This document shows positions 10,946 to 20,100 of a DNA stretch of 64,000 nucleotides, in pieces. The stretch's first letter is position 1, and every line of letters begins with the position of its first letter. This DNA is from Deltaproteobacteria bacterium (GTDB lineage Bacteria; Myxococcota_A; Polyangia; Haliangiales; SHYZ01), in contig JACQUZ010000053.1 of assembly GCA_016210055.1 (NCBI GenBank), forward strand, positions 1-64,000, read 5' to 3'. A program made the position numbers and the translations under genes. The notes beneath the pieces are model-generated. The model saw only the letters and a program-made list of their open reading frames with translations, had not been told where the DNA came from and made no database searches.

Positions 10946-12196
10946 TTGCAGAGCTTAAGTGCCGTGCGCAACCTCTCATCTCGACGAGTCGGTCTTGGTT
11001 CGAGCGTCCTCATCCTAGCGAGCACCCTTCTCCTTGCCTGCGGGGGCAGAATCATCGAGAACAACAGCGACGGGGGGAAAACGGACCCCTTGGACGGCGG
11101 CAAGGACGACATCCTACCGCGCGCGGACGCCTCCCCACCCGGACCTGATGCGAGGATACCGGATGCCCAGCCGTCCAGGGCTGACGCTTCCGCGCGGGTG
11201 GATGCGAGGCCGACTTCCTCGGATGCAGGCCCTCCCCCAACCGACACGGGCTGGCTCCGCACCGAGGGGAACAAGATCCTCCTCCCAGGCGGGCAGACAT
11301 GGCATGCCCGCGGGGCAAACATCCATGACACGCGCTCGTGCAACGCCTGCACGTGGAGCGCGCCGCGGGTCGGAGAAGTATTAAGGCGTGTTGACGCCCT
11401 GGTGGATGATTGGAAGGCCAATTTCATGCGGCTCGATCTTGAGAGCTATGCCGAGGCCGGCGGCCGTGAACATTACCAAAGCTTCGTGGTTGACCCCCAG
11501 TACATGCAAGATATCCGGACCATCGTGGAGCATGTCGCCACCAAGCCGGGCGTATACGTGATGGTTTCGCTTTGGATCGAGCCCACCACGACCGAGTTGG
11601 ATTGGCCCACCGAGGGAACACGGGTTGCGTGGCGCATGTTGGCCCGGGAATTCGCCAACATGCCACACGTGCTGTACGGTCTCGTGAACGAGCCGCAACA
11701 GAATTACAGCGGCGCACTCAACGCCCAAGTTTGGGACGCCATGAACCAGACGGTTCAGGCGATCCGCGACGTGGAGAATGAGCTCGGCACCCCTCATCAT
11801 ATCGTCGCGGTTCAAGGAACCGGTGGGTGGGCTCGGTTCCTTGACTATTACATCACGCATCCCATTACCGCAGGCAACGGCAAGAACGTGGCCTACGAGA
11901 CCCACGTGTACAATCGCCCCTCGGACTTCGCTCGGCTGTTCATTGAGCCTTCCAAGACACTCCCTGTCATCATCGGTGAGTTTGGTCCCGGCGGCAGCAT
12001 GACCAACGACGACGTCACGTCACTCATGGAAAAGGCGGAGGAGCTCGAAATCCCGTACCTCGCATGGACATTCCACCAACGGTGTGCCCCTAACCTTCTC
12101 GTCGATATTACCGGAAGAGGTTGTGGCGCCGGAATGGCCCTCACGCCAACGCCCTGGGGACAGTTGTTCAAGGATCGGCTCGCCCAGCCGTATTAG
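10946..12196 (+). CDS. Glycoside hydrolase family 5-like lipoprotein (cellulase fold)
   Basis: A 416-residue exported protein. A signal segment ends in lipobox LLLACGG, followed by a low-complexity Ala/Asp/Pro/Ser linker (about residues 40-100) of the kind common on myxobacterial lipoproteins. The catalytic barrel has the GH5 (clan GH-A) landmarks: the early RLDLES strand, acid/base Glu in GLVNEPQ and nucleophile Glu in IIGEFGPGG, with a late AWTFHQRC strand. It probably hydrolyses a beta-glucan or beta-mannan outside the cell; substrate unknown. The open frame starts with TTG at 10946; GTG at 10964 is an equally plausible start. Monocistronic in appearance. Confidence 0.8.
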   Translation: MQSLSAVRNLSSRRVGLGSSVLILASTLLLACGGRIIENNSDGGKTDPLDGGKDDILPRADASPPGPDARIPDAQPSRADASARVDARPTSSDAGPPPTDTGWLRTEGNKILLPGGQTWHARGANIHDTRSCNACTWSAPRVGEVLRRVDALVDDWKANFMRLDLESYAEAGGREHYQSFVVDPQYMQDIRTIVEHVATKPGVYVMVSLWIEPTTTELDWPTEGTRVAWRMLAREFANMPHVLYGLVNEPQQNYSGALNAQVWDAMNQTVQAIRDVENELGTPHHIVAVQGTGGWARFLDYYITHPITAGNGKNVAYETHVYNRPSDFARLFIEPSKTLPVIIGEFGPGGSMTNDDVTSLMEKAEELEIPYLAWTFHQRCAPNLLVDITGRGCGAGMALTPTPWGQLFKDRLAQPY

Positions 12197-12294
12197 CCGG
12201 CAATCCCCCCTTTCGATCAAGCCTCGAGCACCTGGACATTTCCCTCCCGAGCGTGTATTCCCGACGCCCGAAGCCACTAGGCAAGGAGCAGGTC

Positions 12295-12657
12295 ATGTTC
12301 ACGACGAAAATGAAATGGGCCGGGTTCACGGGAATCATGTTGGGCGTCATGCTCGCCCTTTCGGGTTGTCAAGGAGCTGATGAGGAGAACATCGGCCACG
12401 CCACGAGCGAAATTGCGGGCAAGCCAGGATATTGCGCGATCCGCTGCATTGCCCCCCCACCGGGCTGCGAGTACAAGGGTGCCATTACCTCCGGCCCGTG
12501 CCCGGCAGTGACCTGCGGCCACCTCGTGTGCAAGGACGAGTGCCCAATCATTGATTGCGCGGCCCCTCCCCCAGGCTGCCACTATGAGGGAATGGTCCTC
12601 TTCCCATGCAATCAGCAGACGTGCGGTAGTCTCGCCTGCGATGGAAGTACCCTCTAG
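12295..12657 (+). CDS. Small Cys-rich lipoprotein with duplicated PPPGC repeat
   Basis: A 120-residue protein with a signal peptide and lipobox LALSGC, started by ATG at 12295 with AAGGAG six bases upstream. After a short spacer it has two homologous units of about 37 residues, each with the pattern C-x3-C-x-APPPGC-x-Y-(K/E)G...PC...TCG-x-L-(V/A)C (CIAPPPGCEYKG and CAAPPPGCHYEG). All cysteines recur in both units, suggesting paired disulfides. Function unknown; similar short Cys-rich outer-surface lipoproteins occur in myxobacteria. The region between the GH5 gene and this start shows nothing else. Confidence 0.7.
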   Translation: MFTTKMKWAGFTGIMLGVMLALSGCQGADEENIGHATSEIAGKPGYCAIRCIAPPPGCEYKGAITSGPCPAVTCGHLVCKDECPIIDCAAPPPGCHYEGMVLFPCNQQTCGSLACDGSTL

Positions 12658-12731
12658 TACTAGGCGCTGTCTCGTCTTCCTTCTTGTCTTCCACTTGCTA
12701 CCCTGAAAAAATTCCCGCACGGAGGAACCGC

Positions 12732-13457
12732 ATGAACACATGTCGCCTCGTTAGGTGGGTGCTGATCTTGTCATCGATTCAACTCGGGTGCGTGGTGGTG
12801 AGGCCCAGGGCCACCATGGCCCCTCCAGCTGCGCCGGTGCCGGCTCATTCGGCGACGATGACGGCATCCGCTCACGTGGAAGAGGTCACCGATGAGACGG
12901 GGCGCGTGTACCGAATCGAGCAAGGGGAAAAGGCCGAGCCTTCCCTCGTTGGGTGTGCAGACGGCCAAAGAGAGGCTTTCGTCGACCACAACGCCTTTCC
13001 GGCGATCGCGGGCTGCCTGGGAGCTTGGGAAGGCCTCATGAGCCTACGCACGCCCACCACCGGGACAGCGTGCGGCGACGACCTGGGCCCCTGCGGTGCT
13101 CCGGCGGATCTCTGCGCCCCTGGGTGGCACGTGTGCGGTTCTTCGGGGACTGTCGCGGAGCTGCGGCAGGTCTCGGCAGAGCAGTGTGAGCAGGCAGGGG
13201 GCGGGAGGTTTAGTGCCGCGTTCTCGCATTGCAAGAAGCAGCGGGGATGTGAATACGACATGTCGGCGTCGGCCACGTATGAGTGCTTTCCATCCGGCTG
13301 GTGTTCGGAACCTGCGTGCTGTGGTCGAGATTGCGGCGAATTCGGAGCGTGCACCGGAGGCGTTTGGCCCGATAGGACCCATATCCCGCAGGGGACCGAC
13401 CAGGGATGCGGAGCCATGAGCGCCCGTCGCGCCGGTGGCGTCCTTTGTTGCCGCTAG
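12732..13457 (+). CDS. Cys-rich lipoprotein of unknown function
   Basis: A 241-residue exported protein with signal peptide and lipobox IQLGC; the ATG at 12732 has GGAGGA five bases upstream. The mature part begins with an Ala/Pro-rich linker, then a domain with many cysteines: LVGCADGQREAF, a WEG block, CGPWGA-like DLGPCGAPADLCAPGWHVC, and a C-terminal CCGRDCGEFGACTGG ... GVLCCR. The pattern GWHVC...S resembles extracellular lectin-like or formylglycine-like surface domains of myxobacteria, but the family is not recognised with certainty. The frame extends upstream to 12684 only through a region without a ribosome-binding site. Confidence 0.65.
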   Translation: MNTCRLVRWVLILSSIQLGCVVVRPRATMAPPAAPVPAHSATMTASAHVEEVTDETGRVYRIEQGEKAEPSLVGCADGQREAFVDHNAFPAIAGCLGAWEGLMSLRTPTTGTACGDDLGPCGAPADLCAPGWHVCGSSGTVAELRQVSAEQCEQAGGGRFSAAFSHCKKQRGCEYDMSASATYECFPSGWCSEPACCGRDCGEFGACTGGVWPDRTHIPQGTDQGCGAMSARRAGGVLCCR

Positions 13458-13526
13458 GCCCCGCCAGCTCGCTTGCCAAGAACCAGCATTGACATTTTCT
13501 CCGACTGTGATTGGCTTGGATCGTTG

Positions 13527-13931
13527 ATGTCATCTGGGCGGCCGCTCGCGCGACTGATTGCGCTTTTCTTATTGCCCCTCCTCTTTTTTGCAGAGATGGG
13601 CCAAGCAGGCGCGCTGTTCTTCTGTGCCTACGGCGAAATGGCACAGAGTAGATGCTGCTGCCCCGACGCCCATGAGCCAAGCCTGCACGGTCCCGCGAAC
13701 ATCGCGGCTACCTGCTGCTGCGAAATAAGATCCGCACCAAGGATTCCTTCGACACCCCCTGTGACAACGGGTGGACCCGAGTCATCCAGGGCACTCGCGG
13801 TGGCTGCCCTCGTGAGCGGTGTCTTCGAGGAATTCCCTATCCTCCCACCTCCCCGGTGTTCTCTCATCAACAAGCCACGTCCCCCGCCGGGGCCAGAACT
13901 CCTCCTGAAAAAGCACTCCTTGCTGATTTGA
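13527..13931 (+). CDS. Predicted exported Cys-cluster protein upstream of metal-efflux operon
   Basis: A 134-residue protein with a hydrophobic N-terminal helix (LIALFLLPLLFFAEMG) followed by two cysteine clusters, QSRCCCPD and ATCCCEIRS, and a His in between; the C-terminal half is Pro-rich and ends with basic and hydrophobic residues. No known family is recognised. The CCC clusters next to a heavy-metal efflux operon (next gene 107 bases downstream) suggest metal binding, which is inference. ATG at 13527 is chosen; a TTG at 13473 extends the frame by 18 residues. Confidence 0.5.
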   Translation: MSSGRPLARLIALFLLPLLFFAEMGQAGALFFCAYGEMAQSRCCCPDAHEPSLHGPANIAATCCCEIRSAPRIPSTPPVTTGGPESSRALAVAALVSGVFEEFPILPPPRCSLINKPRPPPGPELLLKKHSLLI

Positions 13932-13958
13932 CAACGCTCCCCCGACGTTCACGAAGAA

Positions 13959-13978
13959 TAGGGGCAGGCTTGTCCCTA
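13959..13978. promoter_or_regulatory. Imperfect palindrome upstream of the metal-efflux operon
   Basis: TAGGGGCA and TTGTCCCTA face each other across a few bases, with one G-T wobble. It sits 61 bases before the cusC-like start and 28 bases after the preceding stop. It could be an operator for a metal sensor or a weak terminator; there is no T-tract, so an operator is slightly favoured. Confidence 0.3.
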
Positions 13979-14038
13979 CCGTAAGTCTCGATCCTCGTCG
14001 CTGCCTGTTGCTCCGACGAAGACAAAAGGAAACGTGTC

Positions 14039-15424
14039 ATGGCAAGAGAGTACCAAGCAGTACTGGCCACCGGCGCATTGGTCGTCCTGGTCTCCGCCTG
14101 CGCGGCCAGCTCGAATCGAGCTCAAGAGGCCCCTTGGGTGCCTCGCGGAAAGCCCCAACGCTCGGGAAACGAGCGAGAAAGGGTGCTCACAGCCGAGGCA
14201 AGCCTACCTGTGGATGCGAGCCTGGAGTCGATCCTCGCCGTCGCGCTGGCGAGAAATCCCGAGCTCCTGGCTGCGGAGGCGCGCGTCGAGGAGAGCCTCG
14301 CGCGCGTGCCCATAGCGTCGCGGCTGCCAGACCTCGAGCTCAAGCAAGAGATCTGGGCGGTGCCACTCTCACGCCCCTGGGACATCACTGAAGCGGGCAT
14401 GATCATGCTCGGCGTCCGCCAAGCTTTCCCCCCGCGGGGCAGCCGCGAGGCGCAGGCCCGCGCCGCCCGCGAAGAGGTGGAAATCGCCCGGAGCTCGCTC
14501 CAGGGGCTGAAGCTCGACGTGATTGCCCGTGCCAAGCGCTCCTACTTCGAATACGCGGCAGCCCATGGCGAAGCTGCAATTCATCTCGAGCACGCGGGCA
14601 TCACCGAAAAGATCCTCGAGCTCACGCGCGTCTACTTTCGCACCGGCAAGGTGTCGGAGCAGGACGTCCTTCGCGTTGGAGTCGCCCTCGTCGCACTCCA
14701 CAAGGAGCTCGCCAACATCGAACAGAGACGCCTGACGAGCATCGCCCGGCTCAATACCCTCATGGGACGCACGCCCGGGGCAGTCCTTGGCCCGCCCGCG
14801 GAGCCCAATCCGATGGTCCTTGGAACCCAAGTCGATGAGCTCATCGCTCGCGCCAAGACAGAACGTCCCGAAATCGCCGCCGCGCGCCATGCGGTGAATC
14901 GCAGCGAGGCGGAAAGGCAAGCCACCGATAGGACGACACTGTGGCCTACGATCATGGTAGGTGCCGATTACTGGCTTCAGCCGACCATGGAACCTACCCA
15001 CGCCTACGCGGCCATGGTGTCCATCAACCTCCCCTGGCTCAATCCCAAGCGCAGGGAAGAGGCAGAAGCCGCGCGAAGAGCGGTGGTTGCGGAGAGACGC
15101 ATGTTGGAAGCGCTCGACAACTCCATCAGTGGGGAAGTGGCTGCTGCGCACGCCCGCTACGAGGGAGCGCTCAAGACCCACAGGATCGTCACGGAGGACC
15201 TTCTCCCAGCAGCGCGCAAGAGCTTCGACGCAGCGCAGGCGGGATTCGTGGGTGGCCAGGTTCAATCCCTGGCCCTCTTGGATGCGCTCAGCGCGCTTCT
15301 CGAGGTTCGGCTAAGCGAGGTCCGGGCACGCCTCGACCTCCTCGTAGCCCTTGTCGAGCTCCGGCGCGCGGTCGGTGACGAGATGGAAAAGAACGCAACC
15401 ACTTCGCACGAGGTGACGCAATGA
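14039..15424 (+). CDS. cusC: TolC/CusC-type outer-membrane factor of heavy-metal efflux
   Basis: A 461-residue outer-membrane channel lipoprotein (lipobox LVSAC). Two outer-membrane-efflux repeats follow: the first with ILAVALARNPELLAAEARVEE and PDLELKQE, the second with RPEIAAARHAVNRSEAERQ and NLPWLNPKRREEAEAA, each long and alpha-helical as expected for the TolC barrel and tunnel. It would form the exit duct for the CusBA pump. The stop overlaps the next start by ATGA, giving a coupled cusC-cusB-cusA operon. The metal specificity cannot be read from this subunit; the symbol is by position in the operon. Confidence 0.85.
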   Translation: MAREYQAVLATGALVVLVSACAASSNRAQEAPWVPRGKPQRSGNERERVLTAEASLPVDASLESILAVALARNPELLAAEARVEESLARVPIASRLPDLELKQEIWAVPLSRPWDITEAGMIMLGVRQAFPPRGSREAQARAAREEVEIARSSLQGLKLDVIARAKRSYFEYAAAHGEAAIHLEHAGITEKILELTRVYFRTGKVSEQDVLRVGVALVALHKELANIEQRRLTSIARLNTLMGRTPGAVLGPPAEPNPMVLGTQVDELIARAKTERPEIAAARHAVNRSEAERQATDRTTLWPTIMVGADYWLQPTMEPTHAYAAMVSINLPWLNPKRREEAEAARRAVVAERRMLEALDNSISGEVAAAHARYEGALKTHRIVTEDLLPAARKSFDAAQAGFVGGQVQSLALLDALSALLEVRLSEVRARLDLLVALVELRRAVGDEMEKNATTSHEVTQ

Positions 15425-17121
15425 GCGAGAACGAAAAACCCGCGGATCCCGAGGTCCACGGCCACCACGACGAGGTAATGCCAGAAGGCAAGGAAGCGCC
15501 GCCTCCCGGCGTGCGAACCATGGCCATCATCCGCTGGATTCTCGTAGTCCTCATGGCGGCTATCGCCGCGGCTTCTCTTGCCCGGCACTTCGGCTGGCTC
15601 GACAAGATCGTGTCGTCGCAAGCACGGGCCGAGTACTACTGCCCCATGCACCCGGGAATCGTGCAGGACACGCCGGGGGACTGCCCCATCTGCGGCATGA
15701 CCCTCGTGCCTCTTCCTGAAGGAGGAGCGAAAGAGGGCGACCATTCCAACCACGCCGCTGCGGCAGCCCATGCGCACGCCCCCCAACCTGGGATGCCGAC
15801 CACTGGCGAGTACTACTGCCCGATGCACACCGAGGTGACATCGACCGATCCCAATGCCACGTGCCCCAAGTGCGGCGGGATGAAGCTCGTGCCCAAGCCC
15901 GCGGCCAGCCCCGCCACGAAACCCGGCAACCCCGAGGCATCCTCCCAGGTCCCTGGCCTCGTGCCGATCATGCTCAGTCCGGAGCGGATCCAGCTCATGG
16001 GCATGCGCACTGCCACAGTGGTGAGAGAGACCCTCGAACCGACGATTCGCACCGTCGGAACCGTGGCCGCGAGCGAGAAGGGGCTTGCAGTCGTGCAAGC
16101 GCGCTTCGCCGGGTGGATCGAGGAGCTCCACGTCTCCCAGACGGGTGAGCGCGTGTCCAAGGGGCAGGTCCTCGCCACGATTTACAGCCCCGAGATCCTC
16201 ACGGCCCAGCAGGAATTCCTGCATGCGGTGCGCTGGTCGACGGGCGCGGAGAAGGGCAATCCGGTCGCGAAGCCCGGGGAGATCTTCCCCATCGACGAGC
16301 GTCTCAAGGAAGACGCGCGAAGACGTCTCGAGCTCCTCGGTATTTCAGGGCAGGAGATCGACGCGATCGAGCGAACCGGAAAGCCAATGAGGGCAATCCA
16401 AATTCGCTCGCCCGTCAATGGATACGTGATTGAGAAGAGCGCCCTCAAGGGCCTGTATATCCAGCCGGGAATGGCCCTATTCCAGGTGGCGGACCTCTCC
16501 ACCGTGTGGGTTCTCGCCGACGTCTACGAGTACGAGATCGGCCGCATCCGGCCGGGGCAAGAAGCGGTCATCGAGATGTCCGCGTACCCGGGTGAGCAGT
16601 TCAAGGGCAAGGTCACGTTCATCTACCCCTCCCTCGACACGAAGACGCGCACCCTCCGCGTGCGCATGGAGTTCAAGAACCCGGGCCTTCGCTTGAAGCC
16701 CGGGATGTTTGGGAACGCTTACCTTACGATTGAACGAGCCGAAGGGCTGGTCATTCCCACGGAGGCCGTCGCAGATACGGGCGAGATGCAGTACGTGTTC
16801 GTGGCGAAGCCGGGCGGCACCTTCGAACCGCGAAAGGTACAGCTAGGCCCCCGCTGGGGGGGAAAGGTGCAGGTGCAATCAGGGGTCTCCGAGGGGGAGG
16901 TGGTGGTCACCACGGCCAACTTCCTCCTGGACTCGGAGAGCCGGCTCAGGGCGACGTTCGAGGGTGCGGCAGGTATAGTGCCCGCAGGCCCGTGCGAAAC
17001 GGACTTTGACAAGGCGAAATACCCCGAGAAGGTCGAGCAGTGCAAGGCCTGCGCGGTGCATCGGGGAATGGGGACCATGGAGGAAGACTGCATCAAGGCC
17101 ATTCCAAAGCCTTGGAAGTAG
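15421..17121 (+). CDS. cusB: RND periplasmic adaptor with two heavy-metal-binding domains (CusB-type)
   Basis: A 566-residue membrane-fusion protein. After a His-rich cytosolic N-terminus and one membrane anchor (about 36-58) it has two tandem heavy-metal-binding domains, YYCPMHPGIVQDTPGDCPIC and YYCPMHTEVTS...CPKCGG, separated by a His/Ala-rich spacer. The remainder is the adaptor proper: lipoyl/hairpin halves (ARFAGWIEELHVSQTGERV, SPVNGYVIEKSALKG) and beta barrel. A C-terminal tail carries four more cysteines (CETDF, CKAC, EDC). It collects metal in the periplasm and hands it to CusA. Doubling of the metal domain is notable; most homologues have one or none. Confidence 0.9.
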   Translation: MSENEKPADPEVHGHHDEVMPEGKEAPPPGVRTMAIIRWILVVLMAAIAAASLARHFGWLDKIVSSQARAEYYCPMHPGIVQDTPGDCPICGMTLVPLPEGGAKEGDHSNHAAAAAHAHAPQPGMPTTGEYYCPMHTEVTSTDPNATCPKCGGMKLVPKPAASPATKPGNPEASSQVPGLVPIMLSPERIQLMGMRTATVVRETLEPTIRTVGTVAASEKGLAVVQARFAGWIEELHVSQTGERVSKGQVLATIYSPEILTAQQEFLHAVRWSTGAEKGNPVAKPGEIFPIDERLKEDARRRLELLGISGQEIDAIERTGKPMRAIQIRSPVNGYVIEKSALKGLYIQPGMALFQVADLSTVWVLADVYEYEIGRIRPGQEAVIEMSAYPGEQFKGKVTFIYPSLDTKTRTLRVRMEFKNPGLRLKPGMFGNAYLTIERAEGLVIPTEAVADTGEMQYVFVAKPGGTFEPRKVQLGPRWGGKVQVQSGVSEGEVVVTTANFLLDSESRLRATFEGAAGIVPAGPCETDFDKAKYPEKVEQCKACAVHRGMGTMEEDCIKAIPKPWK

Positions 17122-17132
17122 AGGAGGGCCTC

Positions 17133-20100
17133 ATGGTTGAAAGAATCATCGAGTTCTGTGCAAGGAACCGCCTCGTGGTGTTCTTGGGGGTCGCCTTTGC
17201 CCTCGTTGGAGCCACCTGGTCAATCAGAAATGTAAAGCTGGATGCCATCCCCGATCTCTCCGATCCGCAAGTGATCGTGTTCACGGAGTGGATGGGCCGT
17301 AGCCCCACCCTCGTCGAGGACCAGGTCACATATCCCATCGTGTCTTCCCTGGTGGCGGCGCCTTACGTCACAGACGTGCGCGGGTATTCCATGTTCGGGA
17401 TGTCGTTCATCTACGTCATCTTCGAGGAGGGGACGGACGTCTATTGGGCGCGCAGCCGCGTTCTCGAGTACCTGAACGGGATTCGCGGCCGCTTGCCCGA
17501 AGGGGCCAATCCCGTCATTGGGCCCGACGCCACGGGCATTGGGTGGGTGTTTCAATACGTCCTCGAGGACAAGAGCGGCAAGCACGGATTGGACGACCTT
17601 CGCACCTTCCAGGATTTCACGCTGCGCTATGCCCTCGGCAGCGTTCCCGGCGTGGCCGAAGTTGCATCGGTCGGCGGGTATCAGAAGCAATACCAGGTCG
17701 TCGTGGATCCCAATCGCTTGCGCGCGTACGGCGTGACCCTCGAAGAGGTGACGCAGAAGATCCGGGATTCCAACAACGACGTCGGGGGTCGCGTGATCGA
17801 GTTCTCGGGCCGGGAGTATTACGTGCGCGGCCGAGGCTATATCTACGATCTCGCGTCGATTGAGACCATCGCGGTCCGGTCCTCTGGACCGACAGGGACC
17901 CCAATCCTCGTCAAGGACGTGGGGACCGTTCGCTTCGGGCCCGATATCCGCCGCGGCCTGCTCGAGTGGAACGGTGAAGGTGAAGCGGTGGGCGGGATCG
18001 TGGTCATGCGCTACGGCGAAAACGCGCTGAACGTCATTGACCGGGTCAAGAAGAAGCTGGAGGAGCTTCGACCGAGCCTCCCCGATGGCGTCGACGTCAA
18101 GATCGCCTATGACCGGTCGTCGCTCATCCACCGCTCCATTAACACGCTCAAGCACGCGCTCCTCGAGGAAATGATCGTGGTCAGCCTGGTCATCATCCTC
18201 TTTCTCCTCCACGTGAGGAGCTCGCTCCTGCCTATCCTGTCCCTTCCGGTGGCGGTGGCGATCTCGTTCGTGCCCATGTACTTCCTCGACATCCCCTCCA
18301 CCATCATGAGCCTTGGCGGCATTGCCATTGCCATTGGAGCCACGGTGGACGCCGAAATCGTCATGATCGAGGCCTCGCACAAGAAGCTCGAGCACGCCCC
18401 ACCCGGGGCTGACCGGAGAAAGCTCCTCGCCGACGCGGCCCGCGAGGTCACGCCGGCCATCTTCTTCTCCCTGCTCATCATTGCGGTCGCGTTTCTTCCG
18501 GTCTTCTCGCTTACTGGCCAAGCGGGACGCCTGTTCAAGCCACTCGCCTACACCAAGACGTTCGTCATGCTCGCGGCCGCGGTTCTCTCGATCACGTTCG
18601 CCCCTGCCCTGCGCGATTTCCTCATTCGGGGCAAGATCTACCCGGAGCACAAGCATCCCGTCTCGCGACTGATCATTAGCCTTTACAAGCCTTTCGTGTT
18701 CGTGGCGCTGCGCAAGCCCAAGTCCACGATCGCCATTGGCCTGTTCGCGCTCCTCTCTGCAGTCCCCCTCGCCGCGTCCCTTGGGCACGAGTTCATGCCT
18801 CAGCTCAATGAAGGGGATATCCTTTACATGCCGATTACGGGCACACCCGGGATTTCTATTGAGGAGGCCAAGCGCCAGCTCCAGGCGCAGGACAGGGTCA
18901 TTCGCACGTTCCCCGAGGTGGACTCTGTCTTCGGCAAGATCGGGCGGGCCGAGTCGCCCACCGACCCAGCGCCGCTCACCATGGTCGAAACCACGGTGCG
19001 CCTCAAGCCGGTTGCCCAATGGCGAAAGGCCCATCAGGAGCGCTGGTACTCCCCATGGGCCCCGGATTGGTTAAAGCGCGGCCTCAGGCCCATTTGGCCG
19101 GACACTCGCCCCATTTCCTGGGACGAGCTCACCGCCGAGATGAACCAAAAGATGCAATTCCCAGGGTGGACCAGTGCGTGGACAATGCCCATTAAAACCC
19201 GCGTTGACATGCTCACCACGGGAATTCGCACCCCGATTGGCATTAAGGTCTTCGGCACCGGCTTGGACGAAATCGAGCAGCTGGGCACGACCCTGGAGCG
19301 CCTTCTCGCTCCGATTCCAGGGACAAGGAGCGTGCTTTACGAGCGCAACCTGGGTGGGCTCTACTTGGACATCATTCCGAACCGCGAGGCCCTCGCCCGC
19401 TATGGGCTGACGGTTGGCGACGTGGAGCGCACCATTGAAGCGGCCATCGGCGGCACCCCAATTAGCGTGACCATCGAGGGGCGTAATCGTTTTACGATCA
19501 ACGTGCGTTACCCGCAGGACCTGCGAAGCGACATGGATACGCTCAAGCGTGTCCTTGTACCCGTGAGCTCGCCGATGGGCGGATCGGGAGGCGGAGGGGG
19601 AGGGACGGGCTCCATGCGGGGCGCGCTCGAAGTGGACTCTGAGGGTGAGCCTGTGCTTTATGCCCAGGCGATGCCTGAGATGTCCGGCGGTGGGAAAGCC
19701 GGCCCGTCGCCAATGCCGTCGCTCCCACAGATTCCCGACATGGGTCCGATGTCCGACGTCCAGGCCGGAGGGATGCTAGGAGGCATGGGGGGACGCATGG
19801 GGGGACGCATGGGCGCGCCCATGCCGGCGCCCTCGCCTGCCGGATTGCCCGCAGCCGAGGCGGGTTCACTCCCTGGACTCGCCTTCCCACAAGCGGGACC
19901 AGATGGACGCCTGCATGTTCCGCTCGGGCAGGTCGCCGACATCCGAATCGTGGGCGGGCCACCGATGGTTCGCGACGAGGACGGGCTCCTCGTGGGCTAC
20001 GTGTACGTCGATATCGACCAGGCACGGCGAGACATCGGGGGCTACGTGGACGAGGCGAAGCAGGTCGTCAAGAAGGCCCAAGCGAGTGGGGAAATGACGA

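Noticed and set aside
17220-19034. A 604-codon antisense frame opposite the cusA-like gene
   Set aside because: It is His/Asp/Gly-rich shadow translation of a real RND gene; long antisense frames are expected at this GC content.
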